A stretch of 64,000 bases of DNA, taken from Paramyrothecium sp. XJ0827 (taxonomy: Eukaryota > Ascomycota > Sordariomycetes > Hypocreales > Stachybotryaceae). Location of the stretch: the NCBI GenBank assembly GCA_020881915.1, contig JAJFPB010000001.1, positions 4,836,001 to 4,900,000 on the forward strand, written 5' to 3'. The translations under genes and the position numbers were made by a program. Under the pieces are notes generated by a model. It saw nothing but the letters and a program-made list of their open reading frames with translations. It made no database searches and was not told the DNA's origin. Below, piece after piece: positions 1-13,000 of this stretch (position 1 is its first letter; each line of letters opens with the position of its first letter).

Positions 1-148
1 GTAGGGATCCAGTCTCAGCTAGCAAGCACGACCCAGGCGGACGAGGATTTATATCTGTGTCTGCACATCTTACCTTCACGAACCCACACTTGAACGCTCG
101 TGAGCCGGATAACGTTTCTGATACCGTTTCCCGTCGACAAAGTCCACC

Positions 149-2058
149 ATGGGTAAGGCCAATGGTTATGATTGCCGTGACTGCGAGCCCGATGAGACCT
201 CTCCACTAATACGGCGTCGAACGGCGTCGACGACCCGGTCCGACGCCACCGAGATATTGTTCCTGAACAATGTTTCGCCCGGCAGGTTCTGGTTCATCTA
301 CTCACAGGTGCTCGCCTCGCTGTTCATCGCCACCTTCGACGGCACAATCATGGCCTCGTCCCACCCGGTCATCACCTCGTACTTCGGCGCCGCCAACTCG
401 GCCTCGTGGCTCTCCACGGCCTTCCTGCTGACCTCGACCGCCGTCCAGCCCCTGCTGGGCCGCCTCTCGGACGCCCTGGGCCGGAAGCCGCTCTTCGTCG
501 GCTGCTTGTCCGTCTTTGCCCTGGCCACGGTGGGCTGCGCCGCCGCCACCAGCATACAGACCTTCATCCTGGCCCGGGCGTTCTGCGGGCTCGGCGCGGG
601 GGGTACCGTGGCCCTGGGAGGCATCATAATCAGCGACGTTGTGCCCATTGAGTTTGCCCACCCTGAGATGCTATATCCACGAGCGGCGCCTAACATACTC
701 ATCTAGGCGACGAGGGTCCTACCAGGCCTACATCAACATCGTCTACGGCCTCGGCTCGGCCCTAGGTGCAGCACTCGGCGGCGCCATGGCCGAGGCCATA
801 GGCTGGAGATGGGAGTTTGGCGTCCAAGTGCCGGCTCTGCTGCTGTGCATAGTCATTTCCCAGCTTTCGATTCCAGATGACCTTGGTATCCAAGGCAAGA
901 CGAGGTTGAGCGTGTGGGGCGCTTTGGCGGAATTCGATGTGAAGGGTTCTCTCATCCTCACCGTATCCGTGACATTCTTTATATTAGGATTGGTTAGTTT
1001 TCAGCCCTACTCAGCATGTCTTTGAGCTTCATGGGACAAAATACTGACCGACTTTGTCCTGCAGACGCTCGGGGGCAACGTGCTGCCTTGTAAGTATTCC
1101 TTATGACTCTTGTTATGGAAAAAGACATGAGCTGACCGCCCGCATAGGGTCGCATCCTCTCGTCATTGCCGCCCTCTGCATCTTCGTGGTGGGATTTCCC
1201 GCCTTCATATGGGTGGAGCGTTTCGTCCAGAAGCCCATCATGCCTTTGAAGCTGATCTGCTCCTCGCCGCGAGCCAACCTCATCTTCTCCAACGCCATTG
1301 CCGCCTTTCTTACGAGCGCCGTCTACTTCAACATGTAAGTGTCTTCGCTTAAGCCCGCACATCAGGCCCCCAATCGGATATCCTCACAGTACAGTCGCTG
1401 ATTACCCAACTCTTACCGTAGCCCTCTATACTTCCAGGCGGTTCTCCTGCACAGTGCCACATCCTCTGGCTTTAGCCTCGTGGCTCCGACTGTCGCATCC
1501 TCCGTAGCTGCCGCTGCCACCGGATTCGCCATTGCATGGACCGGTCGTTTGACGTGGAGCGTCATCTCGGGCGCCGTCTTCTGCCTTATCGGGACCATCT
1601 GCTTGACATGTCTTGAGCGCAACCTACCCGCCGCCGTCTACTCCATTGCGCTTTTGCCATTCGCCATGGGCCAGGGCATGCAGTTCCCCGGCACAACAAT
1701 GTCCATCCTGGCCGTCTCGCCTCAGTCAGAGCAGGCCGTCGTCACGAGCACTCTTGTGCTTTGGCGCAGCATTGGCAACGTCCTGGGAATCGCTGTCAGC
1801 AGCCTCGTTCTGCAGAATGCGCTGCTCCATTACCTGCGCGTTTTCGTCCAAGGCGCCCAAAGGGACGCGGTCATCGTGCGAGTCAGGTCGTCCGTTGAGG
1901 CCGTAGGGCAGCTGGATCAGCCGTATAGAGACCAGGTCGTTATGAGCTACGAAGCCTCATTGAACCTGACCATGAAATGTTGCGTGGGGTTTGCCATTGT
2001 TTCCGTGCTGATAATGCTGCCAGCCAGGGTGCCACGACTCGCCCAGAAAAAGAGATAA
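149..2058 (+). CDS. MFS transporter, DHA2/Fnx1-Vba-like (5 exons)
   Basis: Predicted multi-pass transporter of the major facilitator superfamily, drug:H+ antiporter DHA2 branch, closest in style to the Fnx1/Vba group that moves basic amino acids or drugs at the vacuole or plasma membrane. Exons by frame and splice signals: 149-651, 707-992, 1065-1089, 1148-1334 and 1422-2058, giving 545 aa. The short 25-nt third exon is needed to keep the frame. The N-terminal 45 residues are hydrophilic. Then comes FDGTIMASSHPVITSYF (helix 1), the SWLSTAFLLTSTAVQPLLGR helix and the MFS signature GRLSDALGRKP, followed by further hydrophobic helices to the end. The ATG sits in a good context (caccATGG). It is convergent with cef1. 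The substrate cannot be read from sequence. Confidence 0.85.
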
Positions 2059-2227
2059 CGAAGGGAAACTGAGAATTGATGTTCACATAGAAGACAAGAA
2101 TATGGCTAAATGTTCCCCAAAGCGCAAGTTGCAATTTGGCCATCCATGTAAACCCCAGAGTTTCATGCACAATCATACATCCTATGCCCAGGACTTGCTA
2201 TGGTACAATTATATTCGCCGTGACTCC

Positions 2228-4646
2228 TTAATGATACCCATTCACGCCGCCGCTCTGCAAAGCGCTGAGCTCATCCTTTGCCTTCCTATATTCCTCCTGC
2301 GCCTCCCTCTCGCGCCGGCTGACAAAGCCAACCTCATCACGGAGGGCCTCCAAGCGTCGATTGATGGCTACATCCTCGGACACCGCCAATGTCTTGAACC
2401 CGCTGAGGGCAACCGTCGCCTTGTCGAGTGCCGTGGCAGCCTCGCCAATTTTGTCCTTGAGCATCTTCTGTCGCTTCTGATAGCCTCCCAGATGCAGTGC
2501 GAGCTTCTTCTCCAGCTTCGCGCCCTTCTCCGCAGATGTCATGATCGAATCTTGGACAGCCTGTGGAGAGAAGTTAGTGTCTGTTTTGTGTGATGACATT
2601 TCAAGGGTTATGCGATGGCTTTGGGTATGCACTTACGTCAAATGCAGCACGGACGGCTTCCTCCTGCTGTTGCTCGTCATCGTCGTAGCAGCCCAGGCCA
2701 AGCAGCATCGAGTTGGGGGCGCGACGTTCGAAGGTATCCTGGATTTCCTCGAAGCTTGGCAAAGGTTTCGTCTCAGAAAGAATGAGTATTCGGGCGTCTG
2801 CGAGAGACGTGTCGTCAATCTGGCCGATAGGTCTGGGTGACCCCTTCACTTGTGCTCCGGGCAGGGGGTATTTGAGTGCATCGTGAGCCATCAAGGCCGC
2901 TGCTTCCCTCGCAATCATAGCCTCAGCAGCGTCAGAAATAGCCTCGGCTTTCTTCAACAACGCCGGGAAATCCACGATCAGGGGCCTTGGGAGCTCCCTC
3001 TGCATGACCTGAGTCCGTCTTCTGCGCTCCAAAGCTTCCTCAGCAGCTCGTCTTTCCCGCTCCCTCCGATCGCGCTCGGCAGCGTCTTCTTCGATAGCCT
3101 CCTGGGTAAGGGTTGTTTCTTTTTCCTCCTCGGGTATCTCAAATTCCCATTCCGTGTCTTTAGGCTTTGGAAGTGAAGCAAGACCAGACCGCAACTGACC
3201 TCGGTTTGCATTTTCCCGCATCCTAATATCACGAGGCGTAGCGCCAACAAGGGATGTACCATCATCTTGGTTCAATGCGAAACTGTCTCGCGGTGTGCGC
3301 ATCGGCGTCTGACCGGGACGGCGTGGCGTAGCTCCAACGCCGTCAGCGGCAGCCCTGAAAGGCGTTGCCATCGGGTTGGGCGTAGACAGTGCTTGTTTTC
3401 GCGGGGCGATACCCTCAAACCCAGTTGAGGCTGCTCCTTCGTGTAGGGGCGTATTCTCGCCACCAAGAAGAGCAGACTGGGTATTGTTCAAGGCTCGAAT
3501 GTTCCGGATCTCGTTGGCAATATGATCTTCCTGTTCAGGTGCCTTCGGTGTCCGTATCGGAGCGTTCGTGTTCAATGTGGAATAAGAGCTGACAAGGCCT
3601 CTCGTGGCATCGTTTTCGCTCTCTCTGGCGATTGAGTTTGCTGCTTCGCCTACCTTGCCCATCTTGACAATGTCCTCCAGTTCGCTCTCGCTGATCTGTG
3701 GTGCTGGTAGATTCAGAGCCCTGCGCTTGCTGCTCTGTTCTGCTTCGCGGATCTTCTGCATCTGACCAGCCTTGATAGCTGCCTTTTGTGACTCAGATAG
3801 ACCGTCCTTCTCATTCTTCCTTCTCTTACGATCGCCATCCTCGTCTTCATCGCCCTTGCGCTTGCTGGCAAGTTGTTGTTTACGAGGGTCGAATGCCTCG
3901 CGCTGCAGCTCGTTGCGCACTTGCTCCTCGGACGTATCGTAGAAACCTTGCGCTGCTTTCTTCTCGAAAGGGATATCGGCATTGTAGTCCATCTGACCCT
4001 TCTTTCGAGTCGTGACCTTGATATTGATGCCTGCTGTCTTGAGTTCTCGTCGTTTTTGCAGTGTTGCCAATCTTCGGGATTCTTCCTGCTGGCGCTCTCG
4101 GGCCTTCCTCTTTGCCTTCTTTCCCTGGGTGTTGGCCAATCGAGCACGAGCCTCGCTCAGCATTTCCTTCTCGTCTTCATCAAGGTCGATGGTATCGGGT
4201 CGAGCCGGCTTCGTTTCGGGGTCCGGATCCAACTCGCCAGGTCGTAGTCTTCGCACGTCGTCGGCGCTTGGTGCTTTGGTCTCAGCGCCATCCGGACCCG
4301 TCAAGCCAAGGCCAGAAGCCTCACGAGCTTCTGCCTCGTCGAGCAGTTTCTGATAGCGCTCCAGACACTGGTTTGCAGTTCGACCGACAATAGGGGCGAT
4401 GGTGCGCCATTGCGTGGGCATAATCTTGGCGAGGTGAAGCAGCCTCTCATCTTCCTCTCGGCTCCATTCGATCTTCTTGATGCTCGGGTCTAGCCACTCG
4501 TTCCATCGGGCTTTGCACTGCTTCGGCGTCTTGCGCGCCAGCAGCGACGAGACACGCGCCCACTGATTGAGGCCATATTTGGAGACGGACGCTTTGAGGA
4601 TCTCGTCCTCAATGTTAGTCCAGACACCACCCTTGACGACGGGCAT
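2228..4646 (-). CDS. cef1: Pre-mRNA-splicing factor Cef1/Cdc5
   Basis: Core subunit of the Prp19/NineTeen complex, required to activate the spliceosome and stabilise U2/U6 RNA in its catalytic core; nuclear. Exon 1 is 4646-2637 and exon 2 is 2560-2228, with one 76-nt GT-AG intron, giving 780 aa. Two tandem Myb repeats fill about residues 1-105 ([20 protein letters not shown], then [20 protein letters not shown]). They are followed by the highly conserved Cdc5 block around residues 165-240 ([20 protein letters not shown], then [17 protein letters not shown]), a long low-complexity middle, and a C-terminal coiled coil encoded mainly by exon 2. Length and domain order match the family. It is divergent from the transporter gene at 6665 across a 2-kb spacer. 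Confidence 0.96.
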
Positions 4647-4854
4647 TGTGGCGACGGTTCAGAAATGGTGCCAACCGTGTTGAGGGGATGAAGCGCGTCG
4701 AACGTCTTCCAAAGACATTGAGCTTCTCCAGAAATTGCTGCGCAAGGCAAGAGTGGGTCAGGGAACCTTGGAAGGCTGCACACGAAAAAAATCGCTGAGT
4801 CATCATTGCAGCTCAGGTAGGGCACCTTAGGCGCAGAAGCACATCACAGCGTAA

Positions 4855-4881
4855 AGGTACCTCTGTACCTTATCTTATCGA
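4855..4881. repeat. GGTACC/TACCTTA motif island
   Basis: Short cluster of GGTACCT and GTACCTTA about 210 bp upstream of the cef1 start. The same family of motifs recurs in other upstream regions of this window. Confidence 0.5.
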
Positions 4882-5721
4882 GTCTCTCAGTCAGGTTCAG
4901 TGGTCTTCTTGACTCATTTGCAATCCAACAAAATAAACTCAAGAAAGACCTATTCTTGAGCATTAAGAGCGATAATCATGTCGAGCATGACCTTCGCGCA
5001 CTTTGGTTCAACCATGCCCATTAAGAGCCAACTATGCTCGATTGCTGGAACAGCTCGAACTGATCGTTGCAGTGGCGCCCAGCGCGAGATGCGGCATGGG
5101 CTACTCGATTGGGTTCACCCATGTCATGTATAGAGTTACGGTACTTGTGATTTCTGTTGTCTCGAAAAGTAATTACGGCGAAGCGGCCAGTGACCGTTCA
5201 TTAGCATGTCTGCTTAGAAGTACCAAGATTGCGTGATGCGCGCTATCAGCCTACCGTAGTTGACGACCACCGAGTAAACTGAGTATCAGGGCAGCAAGTA
5301 CCTTTTAGTCAAGTGGTATTCGTCAAAATACCTGTCATCGTTGGTGTTTCTAGTAGTAGTGCCAAGCTCAATTCTCTTCATTAGGTGAGATTGCAGCGCA
5401 TATTGTTCGCAAACGAGGCCTTGTCTTTACGCGTATTCATGACCATATCACCCTATTAGACTGTGATGGATGGTCATATGCAGGGCCTTACCATGGGGGG
5501 ACGCTGAAACCGGTAACAGTCATCATATGCACAAACGGCTCTTTGTGCACAATGACATCAACCCAGTAGACATTATGACGAATGAAATGGCACCATCAGC
5601 TGCAATTTTTTGCTTGATGTTACTCGCGACGAAACAGACGAGCAAGGCACTACAGATTGCAACTGGGTCCTCCGAGCGAATTCCTAGAGACCGGCAAGGA
5701 ATCAAATGAGAAGATGCGTTA

Positions 5722-5935
5722 AGGTACCTCCGTCATTTCTGCAATCTACTGTAAGGTTGGCCAAGGTAGTAGATACAATTATATCCAAGTTACCTTAGGG
5801 TACGAGCTTGTCAGGAGGCACCGAGCATCCACCGTACCTTATGTGAGATACCTGCATGGTAGGAAGAGCCTCGAGAGTAAGACACCTTATCAGTTACAGT
5901 ACCTTTGCTACCTCAAGTACAGTAAGATACCTAAG
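5722..5935. repeat. TACCTTA/AAGGTA motif island
   Basis: Dense set of AAGGTACCT, CCAAGGTAG, TTACCTTAGGGTAC, GTACCTTATG and TACCTCAAGTAC units in both orientations within about 210 bp, in the spacer between cef1 and the MFS gene at 6665. Confidence 0.5.
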
Positions 5936-6664
5936 CGACTCAGGCACTTTGCATTGGTCGACAACAGGGTCCTTTTGCGCCCCCGTTTACAGCCTATCGG
6001 GCTTCCAAATCTCCCATGCTCAAACTCCGCAGCCAACGCGACCCATGTCATGGAGGAAACGCTCCATTTTCAGATCCAGTACTTATCACGATTGCATGCG
6101 TCATCGATTCGCGTTTTAGACCATGGGTTGGTCCGCGCAGGCCAACGTGGCTGCCAATCCCGCCCTCATGCCAGCATTAGTCGCCGGCTACGTCGTCAGC
6201 TTTGCGCCAACGAGATGGTTCGGGTCGCTTAGTCGCATCTGGTCCGCTCCGCATTCTTCGAGATCCGAACGCCCCGACTCAACGATGGCCTGGGGTCTGA
6301 CGAGCTAAATGACTCCACTATCATTTGTTGCTTAGAAACCATCGTCTACGGTACCCGATCCGTTATCTATCCCTCTGCCTCTCGAGGGCACTCATGTCAT
6401 CCCATCCCCGCCTTCGTGGATTCTGGCAACCCTCTGCATCGGTCTTTATACTGCGTTGCCCATAGCGCAGACGTTACTACTGTAGTAAGACATGGACTGA
6501 GGCCAGGAACTCGTTCAGCTTCCTCCACCCACGTCGAACGGGCCATTGCCCGAACACACGACGACATACCACATCGTACCGATTTGCCCCCTGCTGCGTC
6601 GAGCCGAAGCAAGTAAAGCGACAGCGAATCCAAGCGAACACATTCGACAGCCACGGCCTACGCG

Positions 6665-8649
6665 ATGGGTCAACCAAACACAGCTGCCAGCGGCAGCGGT
6701 AGGAGTAGTAGCACCAGCAGCAGCAACTTCGCGAAAGCGGCGGCTCACGCGCCGGATACCGATGTTGACGACGCGACCGAAACAACCAGACTGCTGGGCT
6801 CCGGCGCCGAAGCTTCCAGCCGTACGCCCGTAGCCGGTAATAACGGCGCCTGGAATGGGCTTGAGGATTTCGAAGGTTTGCCGTGGTGGCGCACACCTTC
6901 TGTACGCTTAACTAAGCCCAGTTTCTGATCGCGAAAGTCCTAATAACGTGCTTAGGTCTTCTGGCTTTTGGGCCCTTACGCGCTTTTCACGCTCGCATTC
7001 GGCGGTATAATGGTGCCAAAGTTGAATTTGTAAGAGTTACCGCGTTCCCTTGCATGCTGCCATAGAACTGGACCTAACTGCTATGGCATAGAATCTGGAG
7101 CTTAGTTTGCAAGCAATACTTTGCTGACCAGACGCTCATCGACCCTGACGCTGTATATCCCCCGGTCCTGCTCGGAAGTGATAACCCACAGTGCAAGCTC
7201 CCTGAAGTCCAGAAGCATGTCGCAAAGTTCATGCTGATCTTGAGCTTATTCACCGGTATCCTCAGCGCGTACGTCTCACCGAAGCTGGGCCATCTGTCCA
7301 ACAGGTTTGGTAGGCGACGGTTGATGGCATTGGCCTCGACTGGCGGACTTGCCAACGAGCTCATCACGATTCTGGCCGTCAAATTTCCCAATGTGGTTCA
7401 TTACCGTTGGCTTGTATTGGGCAGCATCTTTGACGGCCTTACGGGCTCCTTTACAGCTGGCAGCATCCTCTCTCAGACATATGTCAGTGACTGCTCGCCT
7501 CCGTCCAAGCGTGCCGTGTATATTGGTTACACTCATGCCTGCCTTTTCGCAGGCTTAGCATTGGGCCCTCTACTGGCAGGCTATTTTGTCAAATGGACTG
7601 GTAGTCTGATTTCCATCTTTTACATCGTGCTTGGTTGCCATGTATTTTTCATTTTCTTTGTCGGTTTTATTGTACCAGACTCTCTGTCCAAGAAGAAGCG
7701 ACAGGCCAACAAGGAAGTATGGCAACAGGAACAAGACAAGCAGCGCGAGAGCGGAAGATCTTGGTTTACCGCCCTTCGACAAGCAAGCCCATTTGCCCCT
7801 CTGCAAGCATTGTGGCCGCGGGGACCAGGAACATCACCCAGGCTGCGGGTCAATCTTGTGGTTCTCGCCCTTACTGACACTACAATTATGGGGAGTTCCA
7901 TGGCAGCAGGAGCCGTGATTGTTTTGTATGCCGAGTCGACATTTGACTGGCAGACATTGGAGACGTCCAAGTTCATTTCAGCGCTTTCCATGGTCCGCGT
8001 GTTCGTTCTCATGGGTGTCCTGCCGTTGATAAACTACATATTCCGGACTCGACCCCACCGCCGACGTCAAGAGCTCGGCACTGCAGCCGTTGACAAGAAC
8101 GCCGGAGCAGATACTTTGGACATTTGGATACTGCGAGCTGCTCTTCTTTCCGACGTTATTGGTTATATAGGCTATACGCTCTCGCGGTCACAGCAGCTTT
8201 TCGTACTCAGTGGAATGTCGACGGCTATAGGAGGTCTCGGAAGTGCCACAGCTCAGGCTGTTGTCACCAAACACGTACCGTCCGAGAAAGTTGGCCCGGT
8301 ATTGGGTGCCTTTGGTATGCTTCACGCGCTGGCGAGAGTTGTTGGGCCGATCATCTTCAACGGGCTTTACGCTGCCTCGGTCAGGTCTTTCCCACAAGCT
8401 ATTTTTGTTCTCCTGGCAAGTCTTTTCACCATTGCCCTGGTCTGCAACTTTGCGCTCAAGCCTCATGGTAAGTCTTGCACTAGACGAACTCAGCGGTTGT
8501 CTGGACACTCAAATCTTACAAACCTCATAGTTCATTGGGAGGAGGCGATAGAAGAAGAGACCGAGCCTTTAAACTTCCAAACAGCAACGACGGAAAACCC
8601 GGCCGACAGGCTTTTAGACGATGAGCTACCAGCTTATAGCGCTACGTAA
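6665..8649 (+). CDS. MFS transporter, TCR/Tet-like (4 exons)
   Basis: Putative major facilitator of the tetracycline-resistance-like branch of DHA1 common in ascomycetes; substrate unknown. Exons 6665-6901, 6956-7029, 7092-8467 and 8531-8649 give 601 aa. The N-terminal 75 residues are Ser/Ala-rich and cytosolic, with an acidic ETTRLLGSG stretch typical of these proteins. The first helix is VFWLLGPYALFTLAFGGIMV, and the loop motif is GHLSNRFGRRRLM (MFS motif A). A central loop is rich in Lys, Gln and Arg (residues around 265-300). The last intron (8468-8530, 63 nt) has no in-frame stop, so its retention would add 21 residues; canonical GTAAGT and TAG ends favour splicing. The gene lies head-to-tail upstream of the HIT gene. 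Confidence 0.85.
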
Positions 8650-9351
8650 TGGCTGCATGGCCCAAAGCAATGTATATATAATGGCTTCGCAAGGGCTGTG
8701 CATTTCGGGAGCAATGATTTATAAACGTGGCATGTATATGAAGCTAGCGATACCTGATGCATGAGATGCTATAACGTATTAGCGGAGTTTATGGCTGGGG
8801 GATTTACTATTTATTCATAAAGATCAGGATCAATTAGACATCGACACAGAAGCTTCCTCAAATCAAGCACATTACGTTTTATAAGCCGATGGTCTTACCA
8901 TGACCATTACCAAGTTTTCGCACCATTTCAATTAGACAATGACCGTCGTAATATGCGCTTCTGGGGGGTTTTACTCTCGTCGTCTTTTCCACTAATTATC
9001 CATTCTTTTACTGTTCGAATGTAAAGGAGGATAAAAGACATTTCGGGTACGCGATACTGTGCGATGCTGCTCTCGTTTCCCAAGGTACGCTGATGTCATC
9101 TTCATTGGACCCACCGTGTCCCGACTAGACGGAAATCTGGAAGTCCACCAACAAACCCTCTTTTGAGCTCGCAGTGCGAGGTCCAGTTCGACACCAGGAA
9201 CCACCTAGCCTGTGCTCAACCCTTGCACCCTCTTCTCCTTTCATCTATAGGTCTCAACACTGACGCCTTCACTTCTGGGAGTCAAAGTGGCGCGACTTGG
9301 CCACGGCTCGCCCTGGCCTTATTGTTCTAAGAGGACAACTTAATTCGTATC
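8650..9351. other. Intergenic, nothing recognised
   Basis: Spacer of about 0.7 kb between the MFS gene and the HIT gene on the same strand. It is AT-rich just after the MFS stop (TGTATATATAATGG near 8670) and CT-rich near 9220-9270, which fits a 3' UTR followed by a promoter. No gene seen. Confidence 0.5.
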
Positions 9352-10081
9352 ATGCTGGCGAGGAGGAACGCGTATACACAAGGCCTGAGTTTGAGTCAAT
9401 TCTCAAGGAGAATCATGACCTCCACAAAAGTTGATGGAAGGACAATCAAATTTGGGCCTTTTGAGGTCACCAAGCAGGTGAGCCAATATATGCCGTGGGT
9501 GGCGCAAGATGACCATCTGTGATGGCAGATTCGCACCCTCCAACAAAGCATCACAAGCATCTAACTATTAGGACCAGGTCTTCTTGACGACACAGCATTC
9601 TTTTGCCGTGGTAAACCTTAAACCCCTCATCCCAGGCCACATCCTGGTCTGCCCCCTTGCGAACCGCCGTCGCCTGACAGATCTATCGGCCAACGAGACT
9701 GCCGATTTGTTTGCCACAGTGCAGCTAGCACAACGGCTTCTCGCACGGGTGTACTTCTCCAAGCCGGAGCCGGAGGCTGGCAGCTTCACCATTGCAGTGC
9801 AGGACGGGCCGGAGGCGGGTCAGACAGTTCCGCACGTGCATGTGCACGTGGTGCCGCGGCTGCGAGGCGACCTCGAGAGCCCGGACGAGGTCTACGTCAA
9901 GATGGCCGCCGAGGAGGGCAACGTGGGTGGCGCGCTATGGGATCGCGAGCGAGAGAGGCCGCGGCCCGGCGGTGGCATGCCAAGGATCGAGGATGCGGAT
10001 CGCAAGGCCAGGACGGCGGAAGAGATGCATGCAGAAGCGGAGAGGTACAGAGCTGTGCTTAATGAGATGGGCATAGAGTGA
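9352..10081 (+). CDS. hnt2: HIT-family dinucleoside polyphosphate hydrolase (Hnt2/Aph1/Fhit-like)
   Basis: Hydrolyses diadenosine tri- or tetraphosphates (ApppA/AppppA) to AMP plus ADP or ATP, as yeast Hnt2/Aph1 and human FHIT do. Exons 9352-9477 and 9572-10081 give 211 aa. The catalytic histidine triad HVHVHVV is at residues 130-136, preceded by the family block PLIPGHILVCPL and the FTIAVQDGPEAGQTVPHVH region. There are two in-frame ATGs, at 9352 and 9415, both with A at -3. The 21 residues between them (MLARRNAYTQGLSLS, then an Arg-rich stretch) are basic, hydroxylated and free of acids, like a mitochondrial presequence. The shorter 190-aa form would be cytosolic or nuclear. A stop codon upstream closes the frame. 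Confidence 0.9.
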
Positions 10082-13000
10082 ATGTGGCAGTAAAAAATTC
10101 ACTTGCAGAACGGTTCATATGGAGTTGCACATGAGCGGCAAAAGATTCCCTTCCACTCTACCAGATTTTGCTCTGTACCATGTACTTTTGTATGGCGACA
10201 TACACATTAAAGCAGTAGAATATTGTGGTTTATCTAAAACCGGCACGAGCATAGATTGGACAAGACCTCCCACAAGGTCGGACACTATTTTCTTCAACGA
10301 TAACCTTAGATAAACCAATGATGCATATACTGTGATAAGAGAACACAAGAACTGATATGGAACCCGGTAAAATGTTGCAAGTAAAGCCATGTAGATATGT
10401 ACTCATGTGGAGGAATTGTGCATGACTCGGCCTTTTACCCGGTCAGTAAGGGTATCTCACCAAGTGAGTGATGGCAAAAGCGAGACGCAAAACTTCCCAC
10501 CTCTAGTGCACTTCCGTTTTATACTCTCAAGACGGTCAATTTCAGATTCATATACAACATCATCATTATAATCATTAAACTAGAGAAAGTTTATCTTGGC
10601 AATGAGTGGAGGGAGAACCAAGGGAGAAAAAGCCTCCTGTTTGGCGTTATCCTTTTCCCAGTCTCGCTTTTCTGGCTTATTTCTCAATCGGGACTCGGCG
10701 ATAGGAACCTACCCGTTCCGACGAGCGCGATACGGAATGGGCGATAAACAGAATACCACTTCGGTGTGGAATGGGCGGTGAGATCACATAAGACCAGATA
10801 AGAGGCATAGTGATGAAAGTCCCACGGTGTTGATGTTCAATGTGGGTTGTGCTTAACGAAACGAACTGATTATTGGTACCAATCAAGACTGTCCTTGACG
10901 GCATCGTTCGCAAGAACCGGGAAAGCACTATTGCATCCATTCAGAATCCAGTCGTGCAATCGAGGTGTCGTTGAAACTGGTCTGGAAGTGTGGCTTTGGG
11001 TTTGGTGATTATTCCACTAGGCCCGGCGCTAACGCACGCCCCGGTTTGCGGACCTCGCTAAACGCATGGCAGATGGGGTCCGGATCTGCATGGTTCTGGA
11101 TGTGGTCCTTTTTAGTGCCATGGGCTTCGAGAGAACTCGGGGAAACTTGGATGAAAGTGGGCTCGTGAGCAAGGGGTGGGCATTGTTTGAGAGAAGTCAC
11201 ACGACAGGAGCAGCAACGCTTAGCAGAGGTCATTGACGACAGACATAATCTGTTTGCGACGGGCGATTTAGCTTGTCACAGAATCACTGTCACAAGCGTC
11301 TCTTCTTAAAGGTTAGGTGGCGGGGAGGGGGCCAAATCGGCCGATGAGGCAGACTTTGGTGCTTATCACTGCCAATTGCTGATTCGGCATAGTTTTGGTG
11401 CCTTTTGGGAGTGCAGAGACTTGCATACGCCTCCTGCAAATCTGATGGTATAATTCGCGCTCGTGTTAGGTGGTTACATCGAGATGGACCCTCAAGGTAG
11501 GACCCGGAACTGCCAAGCCGCAATGCAACAAAGGCAGATAACAGCTTGCAGTGTCGGGGTAATCGCAGCAGGCGGAACCAATACGTGGTCTCGGACAAGT
11601 GCGGTGTACCTCAAGGTGGGTTTGATCGGCGGTAGAGTGTGATGCGAAAGGGAATTGTCGAAGGCTGTGATTCGCATGTGAATAGGGGAAAAGCTAAGCT
11701 GAGGAGGTAGTTCCGCAATGCATGGCATGTGCGCTCTGACTTGGCTCGATTCGAGGACGCAAGTGAGAAGCGTACGCTTTAGCGCCACCATTCTACTTTT
11801 CCAAAACATCTACGGACAACAACAGGCCGACTTCGGTCCACAGACCCTGGCATCGTAACGGGAAGCATTTGATCACGAACAAGGGTAGCGCAACCCTGGC
11901 CCCTTCAATCATTGTCTCGATAAGGTCCACCGCGTTGATGCAGCAGTCGGATTGGCGTCATATTTGACAGGCCCGTAAGGCTCAGGCTCAGGCACTGGCG
12001 CCAGCCACAACCCATGTTCGGCTCGAACCTTGGAAGGACAGCCGATTGTAACGCACGGTGAGATGTGCATACACAGGCTTGCATGGGATGATAATTTCGC
12101 CTAGCAATGATACCAGCGTAGCTCTGAGCGCATGCAGGGAGCTTCGGCCTTGGTTCACCCATAGGGTCATGATGGACAGACTCGCAGACCTCCGGGCTGG
12201 TGCTCTTGAGACACAAGTCCACCTTCACGCGTTCTTTCGTTCGGATCATCGGGGTGGTAGTGCCTAGTTCCTCGAGAAGCACAACAACTAGTACGCTAGT
12301 GCCCGGTGCGCTAAACAATGATGGGGGATCACGGGTGTGCAAATTTGCGAATTCCTATCTAGCGCAATTCGTTTATCTTATGCCTGTAACCGGGCTCCTC
12401 TGCCCAAGACTCACAGACACTTAGGCTCTCGCTGAAGATGTGGTCCGGCCAGTGGAACCGGCTCCTCGCAAAGCCTGCAGAAGGGTTTGCTCTTACCCGC
12501 CCGTGCGATGCAGCCTACTGCAGGCTAGGGTGACATGCCGATTGTCGACACACAGAAGAGCCGCCAAGCGACACACCCCTCACCCCTCCCTAACGTTGCT
12601 TCGTGGTTTGCCAACGGATGTGGAAACTCGGACGGGCATTCGCCTGGCTCACTCCGTTGGTTAATGCGACGGTCGATGGGAACGGTGCGACTCTCGCCGA
12701 ATTATGTGCCCTCTCAACCGTCATGAATGGAAATATGGAAATTCTTGTCTTACAAAACGGTGATGCAAACGTTGACGACGGTTCCTGGAAGGCGAGACTG
12801 GGGAGGGAGAGTGAGACACGTGGTCCCTCGACGCCGCGTGCAGCGTGATTCTCAAGACGGTGAACGCTTGTTGCTAACAGTGCGGGGACTCGTAGGTGCG
12901 ACAAATCCTGATAAGGAGTCGCGTCTCTTTCGTCTTCTTCCGGGGCGTGCGGACGAAAGTAATGTTCGTGCCATCTCGTCCCATCTCTCCTTGCTGCATA

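Larger units (their letters stand above)
4647..6664. other. Divergent intergenic region with TACCTTA-type motifs
   Basis: Spacer of 2.0 kb between cef1 (minus) and the MFS gene at 6665 (plus). Open frames here are short, lack family similarity and do not splice into anything I recognise. It holds copies of the interspersed GGTACCTTA/TACCTTAG motif at about 4855-4881 and 5722-5935. No tRNA- or rRNA-like sequence was seen. Confidence 0.6.
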
